Positions 1-6,329 of a DNA stretch of 8,741 bases are shown here, piece after piece (position 1 is the first letter of the stretch; each line of letters starts with the position of its first letter). A program made the position numbers and the translations under genes. A model generated the notes under the pieces. The model searched no databases. It was not told where the DNA came from and saw only the letters and a program-made list of their open reading frames with translations. The DNA comes from RECO01 sp050485385. GTDB lineage: Bacteria > Pseudomonadota > Alphaproteobacteria > Geminicoccales > Geminicoccaceae. The stretch is from NCBI GenBank assembly GCA_050485385.1, contig JBJHBG010000153.1, positions 1 to 8,741 on the forward strand, given 5' to 3'.

Positions 1-2
1 AG

Positions 3-125
3 GGGACGACGCTCCACGTGCGCGGCCTCGACTGCCTCGACGGCACGCCGCTCGTGGACCTCAAGCCCTATTTCGCGACCACCGACGCCTTTGCGGAGGC
101 CGTGGTCGGCTGGCGCGGCTCGTGA
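3..125 (+). CDS. trmO: TrmO-like tRNA (t6A37-N6)-methyltransferase, C-terminal fragment
   Basis: Only the last 40 codons are in the window; the 5' part lies off the left edge. Frame 3 reads without interruption to TGA at 123-125. The peptide contains GLDCLDGTPLVDLKPYF, which matches the conserved C-terminal signature of the TrmO/YaeB (formerly VirR/UPF0066) family, in which a DGTP-hydrophobic-D-hydrophobic-KPY motif precedes the end of the protein. Known family role: S-adenosylmethionine-dependent N6-methylation of t6A at position 37 of certain tRNAs, a cytosolic decoding-fidelity modification. The stop codon overlaps the GTG start of the next gene (GTGA), which implies translational coupling. 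The catalytic part cannot be seen, so function is inferred from this tail only. Confidence 0.82.
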   Translation, partial: GTTLHVRGLDCLDGTPLVDLKPYFATTDAFAEAVVGWRGS

Positions 126-649
126 CCCCGGAGGCTTGGCTGGCCCGGCTGCACCGGCTCGACGACGACGGCTGGGCGCGTCACGCCAATCCGTGGAGCG
201 GCTGGACCCGCTTCGCCACCGGTTTGCCGCTCGTGGTGCTCGCCATCTGGAGCCGGAGCTGGATCGGCTGGTGGAGCGTCGCCGTTCTCGCCCTGGTGCT
301 CGTCTGGCTGTGGCTCAACCCGCGCGCCTTTCCTCCGGCCCGCTCCGATGCGCCCTGGATGACGAAGGCCGTGCTCGGCGAGCGCTTCTGGGTGCGGCGC
401 GACGCGTTGGCGATCCCCGACCGTCATCGATGCGCCCCCCGACGCATCGCGCTCGCCGCCGCCCTCGGCCTGCCCTTCCTCGTCTGGGGCCTGGTGGCAT
501 TCGATCCGTGGCCGACGGCGGTCGGAATGGTCGTCACCATCGGCGGCAAGCTCTGGTTCGTCGACCGGATGGCGCTGCTCTACGACGACGTCGTCGAGGC
601 GCGACCCGAGCTGCGCTACCGGCCGCCCACGAGTTCAGCTCGGCGGTGA
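122..649 (+). CDS. DUF6653-type small integral membrane protein
   Basis: This is a 175-residue protein starting at GTG 122, inside the stop region of the trmO-like gene (4-base GTGA overlap), so it is probably translationally coupled to it. The N-terminus is amphipathic and carries a WARHANPWSGWTR motif (residues 18-30), the signature I associate with the uncharacterised DUF6653 family. Hydrophobic segments lie at about residues 31-45, 47-66, 109-126 and 130-147, giving a likely four-helix inner-membrane protein. Between the two pairs is a polar loop with conserved-looking LNPRAFPP and VLGERFWV motifs. The C-terminal tail is basic. No catalytic motif is evident and the biochemical role is unknown. 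The last 15 bases overlap, tail to tail, the end of the minus-strand propeller gene. I am confident that it is a real membrane protein and fairly confident of the family. Confidence 0.82.
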   Translation: MTPEAWLARLHRLDDDGWARHANPWSGWTRFATGLPLVVLAIWSRSWIGWWSVAVLALVLVWLWLNPRAFPPARSDAPWMTKAVLGERFWVRRDALAIPDRHRCAPRRIALAAALGLPFLVWGLVAFDPWPTAVGMVVTIGGKLWFVDRMALLYDDVVEARPELRYRPPTSSARR

Positions 650-1861
650 GGGGGTAACCCGGAGCACCCGGTTGGTGCTGCTCTGATGGATGAGCAGCGC
701 GCTGCCGTCCCGGCTGGGCCGCATGTGGCGGATGATGCCGGCATGCACCTCGCCCGACGGCACGGCCCAGCTCTGGAACGTCTCCGTCGTCGGGTCGAAA
801 CGGACCAGCGCGTCGGGCCGCTGCGCCGATTCGTTGTACCAGACGGCACCGTCCAAGAGGGCAATGGCGTAGGGGTGCGAGCCGGGGCCGCTCGGCGAGT
901 CCCACTCCCGCAGGCTCCGGCTTGCCGGGTCGTAGTGGCCGAGCCGGCCGAGCCCCGAATTGACGAACCAGATCGTGCCGTCGTCGGCGACTGCGAGCCG
1001 GCGGATGTGGGTGCCCGGATCGGAGACTTGGTGTTCCTCCACCGCCATGTCGGCCGGATCGACGCGGTACAGCCGGTCGCTGGCGTTGGCGGCCACCCAG
1101 ACCGCTCCGTCCGGTGCCGTCTTGATGCCGTAGGGCCGCGAGTTGGCGGTCGGCATGTCGACGGTGCGCATCTCGCCGGTGGCAGGATCGAGCCGGCTCA
1201 CCGTGTTGCCGCGCTGCGCGGTGAACCAGACGATGCCGGCGGCATCGACGATCATCGAGTGCGGATCCGGGCTCGGCGTTTCGAACACGGTCACCTCGCC
1301 GGTCGCGGGATCGACGTAGCCGACCGTGCCGTTGCCATTGCCCGTGTACCACATGCGGCCCTCGGCGTCGGCCGTCACCGTGTGCGGGCGCGAGCCCTCG
1401 GGCAGGGGGAACTCCCGCATCTCGCCGGTGGTGGGATCGATGCGGCCGACCAGGTCGGCCCACTGCCCCGCCCACCAGATGCTCCCGTCCGGTGCCTCCA
1501 CCGGATCCCGGGTCCGCTGGCCCAGCGTCGGCGACACCCAGTCCTCGAAGGCTAGCGCCAGCGAACCGTCGACCAGCGCGGGCGTGCGGTGGTCGTTGGG
1601 CGGGAAGTGCTCGGCGAGATAGGCCGTCATCTCGTCGAGCGCCGCGTTGCCCTCCAGATCGATCATGGTGGCGATGACGGCGCGCCAGCCGGCCTCGTCG
1701 TAACCCATGCTGCGCGTGACCATGTTCAGGTTGTGGCAGGCGGCGCAGGTGGCTTCGACCGTGCCGGCAGCACCGCCTGCGGGCAGTTCCTGCGCCGCAG
1801 CCATGCCGGGCAAGGCAAGTGCGATCATGGCCGCTCCGAACGACCGGCTGGTTGGCCTCAT
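635..1861 (-). CDS. Exported cytochrome c-Vgb-like seven-bladed propeller fusion protein
   Basis: This is a 408-residue protein. Residues 1-23 form a signal peptide (basic N-terminus, hydrophobic core, AAA before Q24), so it is probably periplasmic. A CAACH heme-c attachment motif follows at 39-43, in a short domain ending near residue 89; W59, M66 and YLAEHF (81-86) fit a minimal class I cytochrome c, with M66 the probable distal ligand. From about residue 105 there are seven repeats of the form P-h-x(5-6)-DG-x-hWF ... G-x-h-x-x-hDPxTGE, i.e. a seven-bladed beta-propeller of the Vgb (virginiamycin B lyase) type. True Vgb is a cytosolic lyase that linearises streptogramin B; export and the heme make an antibiotic substrate unlikely here, and an electron-transfer or dehydrogenase-like role is inferred. 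ATG 1861 is preceded by AAGGGGAG, which supports this start. The frame stays open far upstream, but without a start matching the signal peptide. It overlaps the DUF6653 gene by 15 bases, convergently. Confidence 0.88.
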   Translation of the reverse strand: MRPTSRSFGAAMIALALPGMAAAQELPAGGAAGTVEATCAACHNLNMVTRSMGYDEAGWRAVIATMIDLEGNAALDEMTAYLAEHFPPNDHRTPALVDGSLALAFEDWVSPTLGQRTRDPVEAPDGSIWWAGQWADLVGRIDPTTGEMREFPLPEGSRPHTVTADAEGRMWYTGNGNGTVGYVDPATGEVTVFETPSPDPHSMIVDAAGIVWFTAQRGNTVSRLDPATGEMRTVDMPTANSRPYGIKTAPDGAVWVAANASDRLYRVDPADMAVEEHQVSDPGTHIRRLAVADDGTIWFVNSGLGRLGHYDPASRSLREWDSPSGPGSHPYAIALLDGAVWYNESAQRPDALVRFDPTTETFQSWAVPSGEVHAGIIRHMRPSRDGSALLIHQSSTNRVLRVTPSPPS

Positions 1862-1959
1862 CCCCGTTCTCCCCTTCGCTCCCCTAGACCGAACACTACC
1901 TTGGTCGGCCGGCCCTGTCGCCGGGTTCGTGAACGACGTTCGCAGTTCGCGGGCGAGGC

Positions 1960-2943
1960 CTACGGCACCAGCACGGCAGCGCCGGCCAGTTGGCTCCGCC
2001 GCAGCCGGTCGAGGGCGGTGTTGGCGTCCGCCAGGGGGAAGGCCGTCGTCGCCGTGCGGACCCCGGCCCGCACCGCCGCCTCGACGAAGGCGTGGCCGTC
2101 GGCGCGGGTGAGGTTGGCGATCGAGCGGACGACGCGCTCGCCCCATAGGCGGGCATAGGCGAAGCTGGGGATGTCGGTCATGTGGATGCCGCCGCAGACG
2201 ACCGTGCCGCCCTTGCGCACCGCCGCCAAGGCCACCGGCACCAGCGCGCCGACCGGGGCGAACAGGATGGCCGCATCCAGTTCGGCTGGCGGGGTTTCGT
2301 CCGACCCGCCCGCCCAGACGCAGCTCATCCGCCGCGCGAAGGCCTGCGCTTCGGTGTCGCCCGGCCGGGTGAAGGCGAACACCTCGCGTCCCTCGAAGGC
2401 GGCGAGCTGCGCTACGATGTGGGCGGCGGCACCGAAGCCGTAGAGGCCGAGCCGCCTGGCGTCGCCCGCCATGACGAGGCTGCGGTAGCCGATCAGCCCG
2501 GCGCAGAGCCACGGCGCGAGTTCGACGTCGCCCGGGGCCTCGGGCAGCGGCACCAGGTAGTCGGCGCGGGCAACGCACGCCTCGGCATAGCCGCCGTCCC
2601 TGGTGTAGCCCGTGAAGGACGGCGCATCGCACAGGTTCTCGCGCTCGGCCGCACAATAGGGGCAGGTGCCGCACGTGCCGCCGAGCCAGGGCACGCCGAC
2701 CCGCTCGCCGACGGCGAGCCCGGTCACGTTCGGCCCCAAGGCCGCGACACGGCCGACCACCTCGTGCCCCGGCACGAGCGGCAGCGGCACGGGCGGCAGG
2801 TCGCCGTCGACCACGTGAAGGTCGGTGCGACAGACCCCGCAGGCCGCCACCTCGACCACGGCCTCGCCAGGCCCCGCATCGGGCCAGGGGCGCTCCACCT
2901 CGACGAGCGGCTCGCCCACCCGCTCCAGCACCATCGCACGCAT
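1960..2943 (-). CDS. Zinc-dependent medium-chain alcohol dehydrogenase (AdhP-like)
   Basis: This is a 327-residue cytosolic MDR-family enzyme that oxidises alcohols or reduces aldehydes with NAD(P)(H). Catalytic zinc ligands are C38 (in CGVCRTDLH), H60-E61 (PGHEVVG) and C147 (LLCAG-like WLCAGLIGY). The structural zinc site is intact: C91, C94, C97 and C105. The Rossmann nucleotide-binding turn is GFGAAA at 169-174. The long conserved stretch around LGLYGFGAAAHIV and VVCGGIHMTDIP resembles the 'zinc-binding alcohol dehydrogenase family' close to AdhP, which is slightly shorter than classical ADHs. Start ATG 2943 has GAGGGAG about 7 bases upstream; the next in-frame ATG, at 2934, would remove only three residues. 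The ORF extends further upstream to 3099, but that extension is basic, non-conserved and overlaps the divergent gene. It lies 98 bases upstream of the propeller gene on the same strand, so co-transcription is possible. The natural substrate is unknown. Confidence 0.93.
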   Translation of the reverse strand: MRAMVLERVGEPLVEVERPWPDAGPGEAVVEVAACGVCRTDLHVVDGDLPPVPLPLVPGHEVVGRVAALGPNVTGLAVGERVGVPWLGGTCGTCPYCAAERENLCDAPSFTGYTRDGGYAEACVARADYLVPLPEAPGDVELAPWLCAGLIGYRSLVMAGDARRLGLYGFGAAAHIVAQLAAFEGREVFAFTRPGDTEAQAFARRMSCVWAGGSDETPPAELDAAILFAPVGALVPVALAAVRKGGTVVCGGIHMTDIPSFAYARLWGERVVRSIANLTRADGHAFVEAAVRAGVRTATTAFPLADANTALDRLRRSQLAGAAVLVP

Positions 2944-2974
2944 GGCTCGGCTCCCTCGCGCGGTCGCAGGTCCG

Positions 2975-2980
2975 AGCATA
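2975..2980 (-). promoter_or_regulatory. Possible -10 element for the zinc alcohol dehydrogenase
   Basis: On the minus strand this reads TATGCT, four of six matches to the sigma-70 consensus, about 32 bases before the ATG. It is one of the few AT-richer spots in an otherwise very GC-rich divergent intergenic region (2944-3082). No good -35 hexamer lies 16-18 bases upstream, so this is a weak call from sequence alone. Confidence 0.22.
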
Positions 2981-3082
2981 GCACGCCGCCTCGACGTCGT
3001 CGGAAGTGGGGGGTGGCGACGCCGACGCGGGCATGGCCGTATGGCCGCAACGCAGGGGCGCAGCACGAAAGGGATCGGAGCC

Positions 3083-4174
3083 ATGCTCACCACCGCCATC
3101 TTTCCGGGCCGTTACGTCCAGGGCGAGGGCGCCCTTACCGTGCTCGGCGAAGAGCTGGAGCGGCTCGGCCGAAGCGCCTTCGCCGTGATGACGCGCTCGG
3201 CCTTCGCGAACCTCAGACCCGCGATCGAGGCCGGTGTCGGCGGCCGGGTGGGGCTCGCGTGCGAACGCATGTCCGGCGAGTGCAGCGACGAGGAGATCGG
3301 GCGGCTCGCGGCGGCGGCGCGTGCCGCGGGCGCCGACGTGATCGTCGGCATCGGTGGCGGCAAGACCATCGACGCCGCCAAGGCGGCGGCGCACGACCTG
3401 GACGTGCCGGTCGCCATCGTGCCGACCATCGCCTCGACCGACGCGCCGACCTCGGCCGTGGCCGTCATCTACACGCCCGAGGGTGCGTTCCAGCGCTACC
3501 TGTTCGTGCGCCGCAACCCGGACCTCGTGCTGGTCGACACGACGGTGATCGCCAACGCTCCCGTCCGCTTCCTGGTCGCCGGCATGGGCGACGGCTTCTC
3601 GACCTGGTTCGAGGCCGACGACTGCCGCGTCTCGCAGGGCCGCAACATGACGGGGCGCCTCGGCCCGCTCACCGGTTTCGTCATCGCCCGCACCTGCTAC
3701 GAGGTGCTCTTGGAGCACGGCGTGCTGGCCAAGGAGGCGTGCGGCCGGCAGGTGGTCACGCCGTCCTTGGAACGGGTGGTCGAGGCCAACACCCTGCTCT
3801 CGGGCCTCGGCTTCGAGAGCGCCGGTCTCGCCGCCGCGCACGCCATCCACAACGGCCTCACCGTGCTGCACGGCACCCACGGCTATTGGCACGGCGAGAA
3901 GGTCGCTATCGGCACGCTGGCGCTGTTGTTCCTGTCGGAGCGGCCGGCGGCCCTGATCGACGAGGCGTTCGGCTTCTGCCGCGCCGTCGGCCTGCCGACC
4001 ACACTCGCCGAGATCGGCCTCGCCGACGTCGCCGACGCCGACCTCGCCCGCGTCGCCGAACGCGCCTGCGCCGCGGGCGAGACCATCTGGCACACCCCGC
4101 GGGCCATCACGCCGACCCGTGTGGTGGCCGCGCTCCGCGCCGTGGACGCGGAGGGAAGGCGCCGCGCGGCCTGA
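3083..4174 (+). CDS. gldA: Glycerol dehydrogenase (GldA-type iron/zinc-dependent polyol dehydrogenase)
   Basis: This is a 363-residue protein, close to the 367 residues of E. coli GldA. The family oxidises glycerol to dihydroxyacetone with NAD+, and also acts on 1,2-propanediol and related vicinal diols. Visible motifs: GIGGGKTIDAAKA (89-101, NAD pyrophosphate binding), VPTIASTDAPTSAVAVIY (113-130, highly diagnostic of GldA), GMGDG with metal ligand D170, AAHAIHNGLT with H253, and HGTHGYWHGEKVAIG with H270. The D/H/H ligand set falls almost exactly where the canonical enzyme has it, so activity is expected. Start ATG 3083 is preceded by GGAG directly upstream (GGGATCGGAGCC), and the N-terminus MLTTAIFPGRYVQGEGAL matches the family, so upstream in-frame ATGs are rejected. 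It is divergent from the zinc ADH and convergent with the MFS gene (60-base gap). No glycerol or DHA kinase is nearby, so the physiological substrate is uncertain. Confidence 0.93.
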   Translation: MLTTAIFPGRYVQGEGALTVLGEELERLGRSAFAVMTRSAFANLRPAIEAGVGGRVGLACERMSGECSDEEIGRLAAAARAAGADVIVGIGGGKTIDAAKAAAHDLDVPVAIVPTIASTDAPTSAVAVIYTPEGAFQRYLFVRRNPDLVLVDTTVIANAPVRFLVAGMGDGFSTWFEADDCRVSQGRNMTGRLGPLTGFVIARTCYEVLLEHGVLAKEACGRQVVTPSLERVVEANTLLSGLGFESAGLAAAHAIHNGLTVLHGTHGYWHGEKVAIGTLALLFLSERPAALIDEAFGFCRAVGLPTTLAEIGLADVADADLARVAERACAAGETIWHTPRAITPTRVVAALRAVDAEGRRRAA

Positions 4175-4234
4175 CGAACGTTCGGCCGCAAGGTGCCGCA
4201 GCCGGCGACGAGCCTCCGCCACCGTCGGTCGGTC

Positions 4235-5401
4235 TCACGATGGGGCGCGTGACCGTCGAGCCGCCAAGAGGAGCGCGACGATCGTCGGCGGCACCGCAAG
4301 ACCGAGGAAGGCAGTCTCCGGCCCGGCCGCCGCGATCAGCGGTCCCGTCAGGGCCGGGCCGAGGGCGCTGCCGGTGGCGGCGGCAACCAGTGCCGCCGTG
4401 AAGCCGAACGACCCGCGTCCCGGGAACAGTCGCAGGCTCCAGAACGAGAGGACGGCGCTGATCGTCATCACCGCCGCGCCGTGCAGGCCGGCCGAGACGA
4501 GGATGCCGGTCCACGAGCCGGGCGTGAGGGCGACGAGGACGAGCGAGACGGCAAAGGCGGCGAAAATCGCCGAGAGCAGGCCCGTGAGACCGAGGCGGGC
4601 CTCGATCCGTCCCGTCGCCAGCCCGACGAGGCCGCAGATGCCATAGGCGAGAAAGATCACCGCCGGAGCCGCGTTGTCCGACAGCACGGGCAGGCCGCCG
4701 GCGGCAGCGACGCGGTCTGCGGCGAAGGACAGGTAGACCGCGTTCGTCGCTCCGAAAAGCAGTGCCGTGCCGTAGAGCGGCAGCGTCTCGGGGCGCAACA
4801 GCCGCGGCACGGCGCCGGCCCCACTGGTCCCGCCGCGGCCGCCCGGCAAGCCGAGGGCGGCCGCCACAGCGGCAATGAGGCCGGCGAGCGCGAACAGGCC
4901 CCAGACCGTGCGCCACTCGAGGAGGCCAGCGCTCACGCCGAGGGCCAGCGCGCCCGCCGCCGCCACGCCGGCGGTCGTGCCCGTCGAGACGGCGGAGAGT
5001 GCCGAGGGGCGCGCGCTGACGGGGACGACGCGCTCGGCCGCGTCGTTGAAGGGCGACCAGCAAAAGCCCGCACTCGCTCCCGCCAGTGCGATACCCACCG
5101 CGAGCGAGGTCCCGCTCGACGCGGTCGCCACGACCGCGAAGCCGGTCGCTGCGGACATGGCGCCGACCATGACGGGTGCGCGCTGGCCGACCCGGGCGCC
5201 AAGCCATGCCGTGACTGGGAGTGCCAGGAGGAAAGCGAGGAAACCGCCGCTGGCGACGAGGCCGGCGACCGTGGTGGACAGCGCGAACGCGTCGCGGAAG
5301 TCCGGCAGGAACAGGCCGAAGCCCATCCGCGCCGGGCCGAAGGCGATCGCCGTGGCGACGAACCCCGCAGCGGCAAGGCGTACCGTCGGCGTGGCGATCA
5401 C
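4235..5401 (-). CDS. MFS transporter, 12-helix
   Basis: With GTG 5401 as start this is a 388-residue polytopic inner-membrane protein with about 12 hydrophobic helices and a basic/glycine-rich central loop (GLPGGRGGTSGAG) separating the two six-helix halves, typical of the Major Facilitator Superfamily. TM1 carries GPARMGFGLFLPDFRDAF. A degenerate motif A (WLGARVGQR) follows TM2. FCWSPFNDAAERVVP lies around TM5, and the second half has SFAADRV and GIEARLG-like repeats of motif A. The GTG start has GGAG five bases upstream and puts TM1 nine residues in. The alternative ATG 5494 would add a 31-residue polar extension with no visible ribosome site. It lies 124 bases after the SDR gene (31 bases if the longer start is used) on the same strand and is probably the last gene of the Hyi-SDR unit, moving the substrate or product of those enzymes. 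Substrate specificity cannot be read from sequence. Confidence 0.88.
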   Translation of the reverse strand: MIATPTVRLAAAGFVATAIAFGPARMGFGLFLPDFRDAFALSTTVAGLVASGGFLAFLLALPVTAWLGARVGQRAPVMVGAMSAATGFAVVATASSGTSLAVGIALAGASAGFCWSPFNDAAERVVPVSARPSALSAVSTGTTAGVAAAGALALGVSAGLLEWRTVWGLFALAGLIAAVAAALGLPGGRGGTSGAGAVPRLLRPETLPLYGTALLFGATNAVYLSFAADRVAAAGGLPVLSDNAAPAVIFLAYGICGLVGLATGRIEARLGLTGLLSAIFAAFAVSLVLVALTPGSWTGILVSAGLHGAAVMTISAVLSFWSLRLFPGRGSFGFTAALVAAATGSALGPALTGPLIAAAGPETAFLGLAVPPTIVALLLAARRSRAPS

Positions 5402-5406
5402 CCCGG

Positions 5407-5410
5407 CTCC
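5407..5410 (-). promoter_or_regulatory. Ribosome binding site favouring the GTG start of the MFS gene
   Basis: On the minus strand GGAG lies five bases before GTG 5401. No purine-rich Shine-Dalgarno sequence precedes the longer candidate start at 5494, where the upstream sequence is pyrimidine-rich and cytosine-heavy. This site is the main reason for preferring the shorter MFS protein. Confidence 0.5.
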
Positions 5411-5525
5411 ATCAACGTTCTGCAAGGAACTCTCCAAGCGCAGCGTCGGTTCCGCCGACGCGGCATGGGTGTCGGAACGAGCGTTGCCACGCATCGGGGG
5501 CCGATCAGCCGAAGGCGTCCCGGCG

Positions 5526-6329
5526 CTAGCCCGCCGCCCGGGGCGCCGCCTCCGCGCCGGCCAGGAGGCCGCCGTCGAGGTGGAGTTCGGCGCCGGTCAT
5601 GTAGGTGACCTCGTCGGAGGCGAGCAACACCGCGAGGGCCGCGACCTCTTCGGGGCGGCCCCAGCGCTGCAACGGCGTCGTGGCAACGAACGCAGCCATG
5701 CGCTCGGCGCGGTCCGGACCGTCGCCGAACAGCGGCTCCCACATCGGCGTCAGGACGGCGGCGGGGTGGATCGAGTTGCAGCGGATCTGGAGGCCCTGCT
5801 CGGCGCACCAGAGGGCCACCGTCTTGGTGTGGTTGCGGACCGCCGCCTTCGAGGCGGCGTAGGCGGCGGCACCGGGAATGCCGACATTGCCGGCGCGGGA
5901 GGCCACGTTGACGATGGACCCGGTGCCCTGCGGCCGCATCGCTCGGATCGCCGCCCGGCAGCCGAGGAACACGCCGTCGAGGTTGGTGCGGAGCACCGCG
6001 TGCCACGCCTCCAGACTGGCGTGTTCGGGGTCCTGTGGCACCGCCCCGTGCTCGAAGCCGGTGATGCCGGCGTTGTTGACCAGCACGTCGAGCCGCCCCT
6101 CGGTGGCGAGCAGGTCGTCCATTGCCCGCGTCCAATCGGCCGGTTCGCGCACGTCGAGCCGAACCGCACCCACGCCGAGCTCGTCCGCCAGCCGCTCGAC
6201 GCCAGCGACGTCGAGGTCGCTCGCTACCGCCAGCGCCCCCTCGGTCGCGAAGGCGCGGACGATGGCCTCGCCGATGCCGCGTGCAGCACCGGTGACCAGC
6301 GCCACCTTGCCGGCGAGGCGTCCGCTCAC
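5526..6329 (-). CDS. Short-chain dehydrogenase/reductase (classical SDR, NAD-type)
   Basis: This is a 267-residue cytosolic oxidoreductase. The classical SDR motifs are in order: TGAARGIG (13-20, coenzyme binding), D38 at the end of beta-2 (acidic residue, suggesting NAD(H) rather than NADP(H)), D59 (LDV), NNAG (85-88), N116, S144, Y157 and K161 (the Asn-Ser-Tyr-Lys tetrad intact), and a C-terminal TGAELHLDGGLLAG segment. The start is GTG 6329, which overlaps the Hyi stop codon by four bases (GTGA). This gives tight translational coupling and fixes the start, since upstream codons belong to Hyi in another frame. Substrate specificity is unknown. In context it may oxidise or reduce the hydroxy/oxo-acid or sugar-like compound handled by Hyi, but this is inference. 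MFS follows downstream. Confidence 0.93.
   Translation of the reverse strand: MSGRLAGKVALVTGAARGIGEAIVRAFATEGALAVASDLDVAGVERLADELGVGAVRLDVREPADWTRAMDDLLATEGRLDVLVNNAGITGFEHGAVPQDPEHASLEAWHAVLRTNLDGVFLGCRAAIRAMRPQGTGSIVNVASRAGNVGIPGAAAYAASKAAVRNHTKTVALWCAEQGLQIRCNSIHPAAVLTPMWEPLFGDGPDRAERMAAFVATTPLQRWGRPEEVAALAVLLASDEVTYMTGAELHLDGGLLAGAEAAPRAAG

Noticed and set aside
635..1861. Annotation of the propeller gene as a streptogramin-resistance gene (vgb)
   Set aside because: The signal peptide and CXXCH heme site are absent from characterised Vgb lyases, and nothing around it suggests antibiotic resistance.
1925..1948. Three GTTC words upstream of the propeller gene, considered as an alphaproteobacterial LexA (SOS) box
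   Set aside because: The spacings are 9 and 3 bases, not the seven required for GTTC-N7-GTTC, and the downstream gene is not a DNA-repair gene.
4175..4184. Ten-base perfect palindrome CGAACGTTCG right after the gldA stop, considered as a terminator or operator
   Set aside because: It has no loop, is too short for a terminator stem, has no T-run, and lies between convergent genes where an operator would have nothing to control. It is likely chance.
1862..4222. Very long open minus-strand frame (about 1195 codons, 635-4222) continuing upstream of the propeller gene through two other genes
   Set aside because: Upstream of position 1861 the translation is arginine/alanine/glycine-rich, low-complexity and overlaps well-supported genes in other frames. 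It is a high-GC shadow frame, not a giant fusion protein.
2182..4401. 739-codon plus-strand open frame across the dehydrogenase region
   Set aside because: It is antisense to the zinc ADH and out of frame with gldA; the composition is R/A/G/P-rich with no domain-like pattern.
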